In this document: piece after piece, positions 34,888 through 43,114 of the stretch | Numbering within the stretch: position 1 is the stretch's first letter | How the letters are laid out: each line of letters starts with the position of its first letter | NCBI GenBank assembly: GCA_022827785.1 | Contig: JAJEIM010000027.1 | Span: 1 to 64,000, forward strand | Reading direction: 5' to 3' | Length of the DNA: 64,000 nucleotides | From: Acidimicrobiia bacterium | GTDB taxonomy: Bacteria; Actinomycetota; Acidimicrobiia; Spongiisociales; Spongiisociaceae | Notes under the pieces: model-generated | Told to the model about the DNA's origin: nothing | The model's input: only the letters and a program-made list of their open reading frames with translations | Database searches by the model: none | Position numbers and translations under genes: made by a program

Positions 34888-36167
34888 GGCTGACCCGTTC
34901 CCACGCCCCGGTAGGAGAGCCCCGCGGCTCTGATTGCCTCCGCATCCAGGAGGTTGCGGGCGTCCACCACCACCGAACCCCGCATCGCCTCCCTCACCGC
35001 GACCGGGTCGACCTTGCGGAACTCGCACCACTCGGTCGCGACCAGCAGCACATCGGCCCCGTCCACCGCCGCCAGCGGATCGGGCGCCATCTCCATCCCC
35101 GGCAGCGACAGGACGGCTCGGGGGTCGTAGGCGCGGACGGCGGCGCCTGCCGAGGTGAGCCTCCGGGCGAGATCGGCCGCCGGCGACTCCCGGACATCGT
35201 CCGTGCCCGCCTTGAACGCCAAACCCCACAGACCCACCGTCGCGCCGGACAGGGTGCCGCCCACGGCGGCGGCCACCTTGCCGACGATCCGCCGCCTCTG
35301 CTCGTCGTTGACCTCCATCACAGCCCGGAGCAACCGGAAGTCGTAGCCGTGCTGTTCGGCTATCGCCCCCAGCGCCCGCGTGTCCTTCGGCAGGCAGGAT
35401 CCTCCGTAACCGGGCCCGGGATCGAGGTATTTGGGGCCGATCCGCTTGTCGCGCCCCATTGCCTCGAGTACCTTCCTGGCGTCGGCGCCCACCTCCTCGC
35501 ACAGGTTGGCTATCGAGTTCACGAAGCTGAGCCGGGTCGCCAGATAGGCATTGGCGGCGTACTTGATCATCTCCGCGGAGGCGGGATCAACCTTCTCCCG
35601 TTCCCCCGGAAGGTCGCCGTACACATCGGATGAGAGGGTCTTCGTCGCCTCGGGGTCGGTCGAGCCGATGACGATCCGGTCCGGTTTCTTGAAGTCCTCC
35701 ACCGCCGAGCCTTCCCGGAGGAACTCGGGATTGGACACGACCCTGACGTCCCGTTCCGCGATGGCCGGCATCTGCGAGATCCGCCGGGCGGTGCCCACCG
35801 GGACCGTGGACTTGATGGCCAGGATCGAGCCGGCGGGCAACGAGGCCGCCATGTCGGCGACCGCCCGGTCCAGGATGGAGGTGTCCACCGCTCCGCCCTC
35901 GTCCGAGGGGGTGGGCAGGGCGATGAAGACCACCGATGCGCCATCCACCGCCTCCCGGTTGGAGGCGTGGAAGCTGAGCAACCCCGCAGCCCGGGCCTTG
36001 GATATGAGGTCCTCCAGCTTCGGCTCGTAGACCGGCATCCGTCCGGCCCGGAGGTCATCGAGTCGAGCCTCGTCGCGCTCCCCCAGCCGCACCTCATGGC
36101 CGAGTTCGGCCAGTCCGCCCGCTTGTACGAGACCCACGTAGCCGGCCCCGATCACCGCTATCCGCAT
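34884..36167 (-). CDS. UDP-glucose 6-dehydrogenase
   Basis: A 427-aa enzyme oxidising UDP-glucose to UDP-glucuronate. MRIAVIGAGYVGLVQAGGLA is the NAD site, PGPGYGGSCLPKDTRAL carries the catalytic Cys (about 258), and AFKAGTDDVRESPAADL marks the C-terminal domain. The start is ATG 36167; upstream codons are not family-like. Coupled to the epimerase gene, so the pair could supply UDP-glucuronate and UDP-galacturonate for surface glycans. Confidence 0.95.
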   Translation of the reverse strand: MRIAVIGAGYVGLVQAGGLAELGHEVRLGERDEARLDDLRAGRMPVYEPKLEDLISKARAAGLLSFHASNREAVDGASVVFIALPTPSDEGGAVDTSILDRAVADMAASLPAGSILAIKSTVPVGTARRISQMPAIAERDVRVVSNPEFLREGSAVEDFKKPDRIVIGSTDPEATKTLSSDVYGDLPGEREKVDPASAEMIKYAANAYLATRLSFVNSIANLCEEVGADARKVLEAMGRDKRIGPKYLDPGPGYGGSCLPKDTRALGAIAEQHGYDFRLLRAVMEVNDEQRRRIVGKVAAAVGGTLSGATVGLWGLAFKAGTDDVRESPAADLARRLTSAGAAVRAYDPRAVLSLPGMEMAPDPLAAVDGADVLLVATEWCEFRKVDPVAVREAMRGSVVVDARNLLDAEAIRAAGLSYRGVGTGQP

Positions 36168-36228
36168 CCTCTTCGGGTCACCCTTTCTCACCCGGCGCGG
36201 CCCGTGGTCCGGACCGGGACGGCTCACA

Positions 36229-37650
36229 TCAACCGCCGAGAACGGCTTCGGCCGCCAGCGCGTCGGCGCCCAGGATCACCACCGCATCCAGGCTGTCATC
36301 CACCGAGCCCGCCTCGACCAGCCCGAAACCCAGCATTTCCACCACCTGCCGGCCGATCTCGTGGTCATATGGACGCACCCTCACCACTGTGCTGTCGAAG
36401 TCGAACGAGGCAGCATCCCCTACCCCAACCGATTCTGACACTCCCTCATGACCCTCGAACCAGGCCGCCCACATGCTGGCCTGCTCATTGCCACCGTTGC
36501 CGTTCAGTACCTTCAACCGGAGTTCCTGTACCGGATCCGGCTCGGCGGCAGGTGCAGCCGCACCGGAGAAAGCAGCCAGGACCACGGCTGCCTCCGCCTG
36601 TCTCGGATGCAGGTAGTAGACGCCGTCCTCCGTGCTCTCCCACACCGGCAACGAGTAGACGTCGATGTCCGCCCTGTTCAGGCTCCGCGCCGCCCAGCCC
36701 AGTTCCAGGAGACGCCGGGTGTCCAGACCGGCATCGATGACCAGATGCTCACCTGCGGCTCGGAGCACGGCCCCGATGTCGAACACGATCGACCAACGCT
36801 TGGCGGACTCCAGCATGGCGAACAGCAGGCTCTGCTGCCGGCGGATCCTGCCCAGATCGTTGGCGTCGATGCTGACCCAGGCGTTACCCCGGCGCTCCTG
36901 GTAGCCCCGGGACCTGGCGTAGGCCAGCGCCTCCTTACCGTCCAGGAGTTGAACGCCCGCGTCGACGTCGAGGCCCGACTTGAGGTCACGGGCCGGATAG
37001 GCGAAGGTGATCTCGACACCGCCCAACGCGTCGACGATGCTGGCGAACCCGTAGAAATCCATCTGGACGTAGTGGTCGATCTGGACTCCGGTCACTTCCT
37101 CGACCGTCGAGACCATCAGGTCGGCCCCACCCAGCGCCAGGGCGGCGTTCAGCTTGGACGTCCCGTACTCGCCGAGATCGACCTGCAGGTCACGGGGCAG
37201 GCTGAGAATCCTGGCCCTGTCGCCGTCGAGGGTGGCGAGCATGATCACATCGGCCCGGTTGCCGTCCAGCCGATCGTTGATCTCCAGTTCTTCGGGCAGG
37301 CCCTCACGGGTGTCTCCCCCGATCACCAGGAAGGTGACCGGCGCCAAGGGTTCGGCCGGCGCCTCTACCGCGGCAGCAGCGCCCGGGTCGGTAGGGACGG
37401 TGGAACCGGCCGGGCTGCTCGTCGCTGGCGCCACCGGCGTGACGGGCGCCGGATCCCGGGCCAGGCTCGGTATCGAGGTGGTCGGAATGGCCTCGATGGC
37501 CTCCCGAGCACCCACCAGGTAGTAGAGGATCCCCCCGAACACCACCACGTTGATGACGATCAGGCCGAGAATGAGCCGCATCCACCTCCGCCGGGTAGGT
37601 GAGGGCACGGGCGCGGTAACGCTGTCCTTGGTGGGATCTTCACTGGTCAT
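36229..37650 (-). CDS. LytR-CpsA-Psr (LCP) family glycan ligase
   Basis: A 473-aa membrane-anchored protein. A TM (about 23-45) is followed by a Pro/Ala-rich linker and the LCP domain (about 100-270) with NRADVIMLATLDGDRARILS, LPRDLQVDLGEYGTSKLNAA and DFYGFASIVDALGGVEI. A LytR_C-like domain lies at the end (LRLKVLNGNGGNEQASMWAA). LCP enzymes attach lipid-linked glycans to peptidoglycan. It closes the cell-wall sugar cluster, 62 bp before the UDP-glucose dehydrogenase. Confidence 0.92.
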   Translation of the reverse strand: MTSEDPTKDSVTAPVPSPTRRRWMRLILGLIVINVVVFGGILYYLVGAREAIEAIPTTSIPSLARDPAPVTPVAPATSSPAGSTVPTDPGAAAAVEAPAEPLAPVTFLVIGGDTREGLPEELEINDRLDGNRADVIMLATLDGDRARILSLPRDLQVDLGEYGTSKLNAALALGGADLMVSTVEEVTGVQIDHYVQMDFYGFASIVDALGGVEITFAYPARDLKSGLDVDAGVQLLDGKEALAYARSRGYQERRGNAWVSIDANDLGRIRRQQSLLFAMLESAKRWSIVFDIGAVLRAAGEHLVIDAGLDTRRLLELGWAARSLNRADIDVYSLPVWESTEDGVYYLHPRQAEAAVVLAAFSGAAAPAAEPDPVQELRLKVLNGNGGNEQASMWAAWFEGHEGVSESVGVGDAASFDFDSTVVRVRPYDHEIGRQVVEMLGFGLVEAGSVDDSLDAVVILGADALAAEAVLGG

Positions 37651-37683
37651 GGGAAGGTCAGACGATGTTACCCGCGCCGGCCG

Positions 37684-37872
37684 TCATCCACAGCACGTAT
37701 CCATGGAAGCACCCGACCAGGGATGATCCGACCTCGCGACCTCGCCGACGATCTCGCCCTTGCGTCCCCGGCAGTCCGGACACACCCAAGCCTTCGGCAC
37801 GCTGGCGCCCTCCACGACCAGCGTCCGGTACTCGTGACCGCAGTCAGGACAGGCGATTACCAGGACCGGCAC
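37684..37872 (-). CDS. Small Cys-rich zinc-ribbon-like protein ending -CCG, in CoM operon
   Basis: A 62-aa protein: VLVIACPDCGHEYRTLVVEG, KAWVCPDCRGRKGEIVGEVA, and the end GASMDTCCG. Two CPDC pairs make a rubredoxin/zinc-ribbon-like knuckle, with an unpaired Cys-Cys just before the C-terminal Gly. I place the start at GTG 37872 (GAGGAAG just before), inside the 3' end of the argininosuccinate-lyase-like gene, so it is translationally coupled to the CoM operon. Family not recognised. It could carry sulfur or electrons in the thiolation or reduction steps of CoM synthesis, but that is a guess. The LCP gene begins 33 bp on. Confidence 0.7.
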   Translation of the reverse strand: MPVLVIACPDCGHEYRTLVVEGASVPKAWVCPDCRGRKGEIVGEVARSDHPWSGASMDTCCG

Positions 37873-39400
37873 GGCTTCCTCCCCGGTCGCTTGCTTGACC
37901 CTCTGCCAGGGCGCCGGCTTCGGCGAGTAGAGACTCCACGGCCGCATCCTGGGCAATTTTCGAGGCTGCCGCCCACTCTAGGGAATCCCGGACCCTTAAC
38001 GACACCGAGGCACAGTGCTCCAGCACGCGGTGTGGCGCCGATCCACCGATCGAGTTGCGAGAGGCGACGATGGCCGCGACATCCTCGGTGTCCGGGGCGG
38101 CCATCGTCGGATCGGTTCGGCCCGGTTCCATCCCGGCGGAACGGACCGCCTCGGCCAGACGTGTGGTTGTCACCCGCTCCTCCCCCGCCCTGACAGCTTC
38201 CGCCACCGCCCGGGCCACGACCCGGTAGGCGGTCCGGTAGTCCACACCCTGGTCCAGGACCAGCCGGTCGGCCAGGTCCGTGGCGTTGGTGAAGTTCGTC
38301 CCGGCCGCTGCGGCCAGGTTCGCGACGTCGACCTCGAGCGAGCCGATCACCTCGGTCGCCAGGGACACCAGCCGGGTGGCCAGTTCTGTCGCCCCGACTA
38401 CCTCCCCGTACAGGTAGAGCCAGTTGTCGGTGCGGGCGGACGGGGTTCGCTGGGTAACCATCAAGCCGGTCGTCTTGCCGATCAGGGTGCCGCATCCGCC
38501 GCGGATCACCGCCAGGGCGTAGGGATTGCGCTTCTGCGGGAGGAGCACCGAGGCCCGCGACGACGATCCCCCCAGCGTCACGTAGCCGAACTGAGGGCTG
38601 GCGAATATCTCGAGATCCTCTGCCAGGCGATCGACCGCCAGCGCGGACTGCATGGCTGCAACCCCGCAGTCGATCATCGGATCACCGGACCACATGCCGT
38701 CCCGGATATGGGCGGTGGGCTGTTCGAATCCCAGCCTGGCGGCCATGCGCGACCGGTCCACCGGTATCGGTGTCCCGCCGACACCTCCCGATCCGGCCGG
38801 TGATTGGTTGACCAGCCGGTAACAACGGCGGATACGGTCGAGGTTCCTGACCCCCGGCTCGGCGAATCCGGCCAGATAGTGCCCGAATGAGGACGGCTGG
38901 GCGGGCTGCAGGTAGGTCGTGTCGTTCCACAGCGCACCCGCCAACTCCTCGGACCGGCGCGCCAGCACGTCAGTCCATCCGGCAACCGCGTCGTGGAGCG
39001 CCAGGAGCCGCTCCCGGAGCGCCAGGCGGATGGCGATACGCCCTGCTTCCCGCCTGGTTCGGCCGGTCGGGAGCCAACCGGCCTTGGTGCCCAGCCGGCG
39101 TTCGAGCTCGCGTTCACGGCTGTTGTAGGCGTCCCCGTACGCCGGGTCATAGGGGAAGGCAGCCGGGTCGGTTGCCCGGAAGTCGAGCAGTTCGCGGCAC
39201 AGCGCCGCCGCCGCCGCCCTCGGCACCACCCCCGACTCGGCCAACTCGAGGACGTGGCCGAGGTCGGCCAGGCACAATCCCTCGTGGAGGATGGCGGCAT
39301 CCGCTACCTCAAGGCGGTAACCGGCCGCGACCAGTTCCGGCGACGGGCCCGATCCGAGCCGTCCCTCCGCTCCCAGATAGCCCTCGGGCGGTGGGATCAT
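37844..39400 (-). CDS. Argininosuccinate-lyase-like AFS enzyme, candidate CoM synthesis lyase (XcbC/XcbD-type)
   Basis: A 518-aa member of the aspartase/fumarase superfamily (AFS). It carries the signature loop GGSSSRASVLLPQKRNPYAL (GSSxMPxKxN type; about residue 278), plus LWNDTTYLQPAQPSSFGHYL and an ASL-like N-terminus (DAYNSRERELERRLG). ArgH partners for arginine synthesis are absent. Instead it is fused by 4-bp overlap to a PLP-enzyme gene and a second AFS gene. Bacterial CoM synthesis (Xanthobacter XcbB1-E1) needs exactly such a pair: XcbC1 eliminates phosphate from phosphosulfolactate and XcbD1 is a second AFS protein. I cannot say which of the two this one is. ATG 39400. Confidence 0.8.
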   Translation of the reverse strand: MIPPPEGYLGAEGRLGSGPSPELVAAGYRLEVADAAILHEGLCLADLGHVLELAESGVVPRAAAAALCRELLDFRATDPAAFPYDPAYGDAYNSRERELERRLGTKAGWLPTGRTRREAGRIAIRLALRERLLALHDAVAGWTDVLARRSEELAGALWNDTTYLQPAQPSSFGHYLAGFAEPGVRNLDRIRRCYRLVNQSPAGSGGVGGTPIPVDRSRMAARLGFEQPTAHIRDGMWSGDPMIDCGVAAMQSALAVDRLAEDLEIFASPQFGYVTLGGSSSRASVLLPQKRNPYALAVIRGGCGTLIGKTTGLMVTQRTPSARTDNWLYLYGEVVGATELATRLVSLATEVIGSLEVDVANLAAAAGTNFTNATDLADRLVLDQGVDYRTAYRVVARAVAEAVRAGEERVTTTRLAEAVRSAGMEPGRTDPTMAAPDTEDVAAIVASRNSIGGSAPHRVLEHCASVSLRVRDSLEWAAASKIAQDAAVESLLAEAGALAEGQASDRGGSRAGPGNRLS

Positions 39401-40344
39401 GCCGCCGAGCTCCCGCAGAACAGGTTGAGGGTGCCGCCGGTGACCAGGAAAAGGACGGTCCCCTCCACCTCGCCGGCCCGCCCGATCAGGTCTGCAAGGG
39501 CGCTGGAACCGTATTCCGGATCGAGGAAGACACCCTCGGTGCGCGCCATCATTGCAGCGGCGGCGTCCAAGCCGCCGGGATCGGGATCCAGCTGGTCGTG
39601 GACCCGCCACCGGACCGGGTACCGGTGCGCCACGTCCAGGAGATCGAGGGATGCCTCGGATATCTCCTCGATGCGCCGCCGGCACTCCTCCACGGGCCTA
39701 TGCACCGCCGCACCGACCACCAGCGGGCCGCCGGCCCGCCGCCGGTAACCGGCCACCAGGCCGGCCATCGTGCCGCACGACCCCGCCGCCAGCCAGATCG
39801 CATCGGGCCTGATTCCCGCCCTCCGCGCCTGGTCCTCGATCTCCTCCACCGCGGTCACGTATCCGAGCGCCCCGACCGGGCCGGCGCCGCCCCTGCCCAC
39901 CACGTAAGGCCGCCGACCCTCGTCGAGGAAACGTCTTTCCACCTGTTGAAGGAGCGGATCCACCGAGGCTCGAACCGGGCTCCCGGTGAAGCGGATCCGG
40001 AGGTTGCCCAGCCGATCGAGCAGGTCGACGCCGCTGGTCCCGGCCGGGGGCCGGTCCCCGAACAGCACCACCTCGCAATCCAAGCCTCCGGTGGCCGCGG
40101 CGGCCGCCGCGGTAAGGACCCAGTTGGATCGCGGCCCTCCCCCGGTGACGAACACATCCGCGCCGGTGGCGCGGCAGGCGCCCATGTGGTACTCGATCGC
40201 CCGGGCCTTGTTCCCGCCCAGGCCCACGCCGGTCAGGTCATCGCGCTTCAGCCAGACCGTCAAGCCGAGTTCCTCGGAGAGCCGGGGCGCGAACGTCAGC
40301 GGCGTCGGCAGGTTGGCCAGGGCGCTCCGGGCCGGGGCCTTCAA
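39397..40344 (-). CDS. PLP-dependent enzyme of D-cysteine desulfhydrase/ACC deaminase type, XcbE-like
   Basis: A 315-aa fold-type II PLP enzyme. LKRDDLTGVGLGGNKARAIE contains the Schiff-base Lys (GGNK, about 46), GGGPRSNWVLTAAA the substrate carboxylate loop and LAAGSCGTMAGLVAGYR the PLP phosphate loop. It overlaps the genes on both sides by 4 bp. In Xanthobacter the CoM cluster contains a homologous PLP enzyme (XcbE1) acting in a late sulfur-handling step, so a thiolation role is likely. If the rest of the cluster were absent I would call it D-cysteine desulfhydrase. Confidence 0.82.
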   Translation of the reverse strand: MKAPARSALANLPTPLTFAPRLSEELGLTVWLKRDDLTGVGLGGNKARAIEYHMGACRATGADVFVTGGGPRSNWVLTAAAAAATGGLDCEVVLFGDRPPAGTSGVDLLDRLGNLRIRFTGSPVRASVDPLLQQVERRFLDEGRRPYVVGRGGAGPVGALGYVTAVEEIEDQARRAGIRPDAIWLAAGSCGTMAGLVAGYRRRAGGPLVVGAAVHRPVEECRRRIEEISEASLDLLDVAHRYPVRWRVHDQLDPDPGGLDAAAAMMARTEGVFLDPEYGSSALADLIGRAGEVEGTVLFLVTGGTLNLFCGSSAA

Positions 40345-41687
40345 CCGGCCGCCCTTATCACCCGGTCGACGAACAGCGGGCCCGCGCCCATGACCCGGTC
40401 GAGATCCGCTGCCTCCTCGATGTCCGACCGGCTGAGGTGGGCCGGTACACGCTGGTCACTCATCAGCGCCTCGGCGAACGACAGCCCTTCCTCGACCCCT
40501 CGCATGGCCGCCTCGTAGACGATGTCGTGGGCGGTGTGCTTGCCGACCCGATCGGCCAGCAACCTCATGACCGGCTCGGCGAACACGAACCCCCGGCGGG
40601 CGTCGATGTTGGCCCGCATCCGCTCCTCGTCGGCTTCCAGTCCTTCCACCAGCATCACCGCGTAGCGGGTGGCCGAGAGGGTCAGGGCGGCGGCCTCCGG
40701 AAGGGCGATCCACTCGGCCTTCCAGGCTCGGCCGTCCCGCTCGTGGAGCTGGACCATCGCCTCGGTCATCACGGCTGCGTCAGCGCGCACCAACCGGGCG
40801 AGGGTGTCCAGGTGCTCCGACAACTCCGGGTTGCGCTTCTGGGGCATGGTGATGCTCCCCACCGTTCCCTCGATGAAGGGTTCGCGGACCTCCCCTATCT
40901 CCAGGCGCTGCAGCTCCATGACCTCGTTGCCGATCTTGGCGATGGTGGTTGCCGCCATCGCGAGCAGGTGCACGAACTCGGCCGGCCCGTCCCGGCTGGT
41001 GATCCAGGGGATCGAGGGAACGCCCAGGCGCATGCGGCGGGCGAAGGCATCCATCAGGTCGAGGGCCCGGTCGCCCCAGAACTCCAGGGTGCCGAGCGCG
41101 CCACCCAGCTGGACCACTTCCCACCGGCTCCGCCCGTCCGCCAGGCGCCGGCGGTGCCGGCCCAGTTCCGCCGCCCATACGGCAGTCTTGAAGCCGAAAG
41201 GGATGGGAAGTCCCGGCTGGGCGTGGGTACGACCCATCATCGGGGTGGTGCGATGATCACGGGCCAGCACCAGTGCGGCGGCCTCCAGCCGGGCCAGGTC
41301 CCGTTCCAGCAGATCCCCGACGGATCGCATCACCGTGGCGGTCCATGTGTCGGTGAGGTCCTGGACCGTGGCCCCGTAGTAGACCCACTCGCCGGCGGAC
41401 GCCGGGAGGGTGGCCCGCAACACCCGGATGAGGCCCAGGGTGGAGTGGCCGGTGGCGCGGGTCTCGGCCGCGATCCGGTCCAGGTCAACCGCGGCCTCGG
41501 TGGCGTGGTCCCTGATGCACCCGGCCGCCTCTGCGGGAATCAGGCCCACCTCGGCCTGCGCCTCGGCGAGGGTGGCGAGGATGTCCAGCCAGGCCCGGAA
41601 GCGCGCCTCCTCACCCAGCAGGGAACGGGCCTCCTCGGTGCTCCACAGGTGCCGGTAGACGACCGAGTCGCCCAGGTGGATACTCAT
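40341..41687 (-). CDS. Adenylosuccinate-lyase-like AFS enzyme, candidate CoM synthesis lyase (XcbC/XcbD-type)
   Basis: A 448-aa aspartase/fumarase superfamily protein with TRATGHSTLGLIRVLRATLP, MGRTHAQPGLPIPFGFKTAV and the signature GTVGSITMPQKRNPELSEHL (about residue 265). It resembles adenylosuccinate lyase and carboxymuconate cycloisomerase. It has no purine or aromatic-degradation neighbours but is coupled by 4-bp overlaps to the 302-aa gene before it and the PLP gene after it. With the other AFS gene at 37844 it forms the lyase pair expected for bacterial CoM biosynthesis. ATG 41687. Confidence 0.8.
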   Translation of the reverse strand: MSIHLGDSVVYRHLWSTEEARSLLGEEARFRAWLDILATLAEAQAEVGLIPAEAAGCIRDHATEAAVDLDRIAAETRATGHSTLGLIRVLRATLPASAGEWVYYGATVQDLTDTWTATVMRSVGDLLERDLARLEAAALVLARDHRTTPMMGRTHAQPGLPIPFGFKTAVWAAELGRHRRRLADGRSRWEVVQLGGALGTLEFWGDRALDLMDAFARRMRLGVPSIPWITSRDGPAEFVHLLAMAATTIAKIGNEVMELQRLEIGEVREPFIEGTVGSITMPQKRNPELSEHLDTLARLVRADAAVMTEAMVQLHERDGRAWKAEWIALPEAAALTLSATRYAVMLVEGLEADEERMRANIDARRGFVFAEPVMRLLADRVGKHTAHDIVYEAAMRGVEEGLSFAEALMSDQRVPAHLSRSDIEEAADLDRVMGAGPLFVDRVIRAAG

Positions 41688-42592
41688 CCGACGGGGACAG
41701 GCGCGTCCACGCCCGCCAGCAACCGCAATGCGTGCCTCACCTCGTCGAGATTGGCGCCCCAGGGCACCACCGCCCGTTTGCCGTCGAACTCCGTGCCCCG
41801 CTCCAGCATGCAGCACTTGATAAGCCAGAGACCTCCGGGATCGGCATCCTCGACCCGGCGCCTGGGGCAGATGTCTACCTGCGGCGGTTCGCTGCCGTAG
41901 AAGTGCCGGTGGAACTGCATCGAGCGCTCGCATCCGATCATCACCCACTCCTCGGGCGCCGCCGGCCGGGTGTCGAGGTACGCCATCTCGGCGGACAACT
42001 CGGTCCCCGCCCCGCGGCACGGGAGTAGGTAGGAATCCGATGGGGCGGTCGCCGCCAGATCGTCGAAGGTCACCTCATCGAGGATCAGATCCACCGGCGG
42101 CAGGTCCTCATCGAAGTCCACCACCTGCCGTGCTTGGACCAGCAGCTTGGGCGGCGCCGGCGGGGTGACCTCGGTGACGAAGATGCGTACCGGGTCGGGC
42201 TCCCAGATGAAGTTGATGTGCTCGAACTGACCCTTCACCACGAACCCGGAGACGCCGGGGCGCCCGTGGCGTCTCGCCGCACCGGCCAGCGCGGTGGCGT
42301 TTCCCACGTCGACCGCGGGGTCTTCGATGAGTTGGGTGCCGTCCGGACCCGACCAGACCTCGACATCCACCACCGGCACGAACAGCTCGTCGGACGGGGC
42401 GCGGGCGACCGCCGCCAAGCCGACCGCATCGCCGTGGATCAGGGCGATGTAGTCGGTGCGCCGGTAGACCTCCCGCCCCATGAGATGCTCCCGCATGAAA
42501 TCGGCGTGCGGCACCTCGTCCACGTGCTGCACCGACAACCCCCGGTAGGGGTGGGCGCGGGCGTTCGGTGAGGGTTGCTCGGCTACCAGCAT
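41684..42592 (-). CDS. Unknown 302-aa protein, first core gene of CoM operon
   Basis: Not recognised with confidence. It is soluble, with no signal peptide. Notable stretches: DFMREHLMGREVYRRTDYIA, GQFEHINFIWEPDPVRIFVT, VDFDEDLPPVDLILDEV and CERSMQFHRHFYGSEPPQVD followed by ICPRRR and IKCCMLERG, which are His/Cys-rich and could bind metal. It ends inside the start of the adenylosuccinate-lyase-like gene (ATGA). The known bacterial pathway also needs decarboxylation and reduction steps; this protein is a candidate for a missing activity. The start codon at 42592 is provisional. Confidence 0.75.
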   Translation of the reverse strand: MLVAEQPSPNARAHPYRGLSVQHVDEVPHADFMREHLMGREVYRRTDYIALIHGDAVGLAAVARAPSDELFVPVVDVEVWSGPDGTQLIEDPAVDVGNATALAGAARRHGRPGVSGFVVKGQFEHINFIWEPDPVRIFVTEVTPPAPPKLLVQARQVVDFDEDLPPVDLILDEVTFDDLAATAPSDSYLLPCRGAGTELSAEMAYLDTRPAAPEEWVMIGCERSMQFHRHFYGSEPPQVDICPRRRVEDADPGGLWLIKCCMLERGTEFDGKRAVVPWGANLDEVRHALRLLAGVDAPVPVG

Positions 42593-42676
42593 GCCGTCAC
42601 GGTCCGGATGCGCAGCGCATACGGTGATTCTAGGAGCACCACGTCCCCTCCCGTGGGCGCTGTCCTCGGCTCAGAC

Positions 42677-42907
42677 CTACGTCCCGGACATCGATTGAAG
42701 CGCCGCGAGCAAGATCGCCGTCGCGATGCCGACAGTACCGACGACAGTACCGACGACAATGCCCAGTATCCAGTAGGTCGACAGGGTGATCCGCCGCTCG
42801 ACCGTGAGGAGGGCATCGGCCACACTCGTGCGGGTATCGGCCTTCACCACTTCGTCCTTGGCGTCCACCAGTTCCACGAACCCTTCAGGATATGACGTGG
42901 CCGTCAT
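42677..42907 (-). CDS. Small single-TM protein, 76 aa, head of CoM operon
   Basis: ATG 42907 is preceded by a strong AAGGAGTG. The N-terminal half is soluble and charged (VELVDAKDEVVKADTRTSVA, then LLTVERRI). The C-terminal half is one membrane helix with Gly/Val zippers (STYWILGIVVGTVVGTVGIA). It lies 84 bp before the 302-aa gene and after a promoter-like sequence, so it is probably the first gene of the transcript. Function unknown; a membrane tether or regulator is possible. Confidence 0.65.
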   Translation of the reverse strand: MTATSYPEGFVELVDAKDEVVKADTRTSVADALLTVERRITLSTYWILGIVVGTVVGTVGIATAILLAALQSMSGT

Positions 42908-42984
42908 GTGGCACTCCTTCCTTCAGCCGGCGCGCCACCCCGGTCAAGACCATTGTTCTCCCGTCGCTTTGTAACGGTAAGAAG

Positions 42985-43012
42985 CATATATCACCCCCGC
43001 TAAACCATCCAA
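42985..43012 (-). promoter_or_regulatory. Promoter-like sequence before CoM operon
   Basis: On the minus strand TTGGAT and TATATG are separated by 16 bp, in an AT-rich patch unusual for this genome. It starts about 80-105 bp upstream of the 76-aa gene and just after a terminator hairpin. It fits a vegetative sigma-70 type promoter. Confidence 0.5.
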
Positions 43013-43070
43013 CACGCACTGCGGCACGTTGGCGGAGCGTGAGGAACCACGACCGGCCTTGCCAGCGGTC

Positions 43071-43096
43071 GGGGCCGCCCGGAAAGGGACGGCCCC
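43071..43096 (-). terminator. Hairpin after epoxyalkane:CoM transferase gene
   Basis: GGGGCCGTCCC-TTTCC-GGGCGGCCCC on the minus strand is a strong GC hairpin with one mismatch, starting 18 bp past the stop codon. It separates the EaCoMT transcript from the CoM biosynthesis operon. Confidence 0.65.
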
Positions 43097-43114
43097 GCAC
43101 GGGTTCCGGTTCTG

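Noticed and set aside
37844-39400. argH for arginine biosynthesis
   Set aside because: No arg genes nearby, and it is coupled to a second AFS lyase and a PLP enzyme with CoM genes around.
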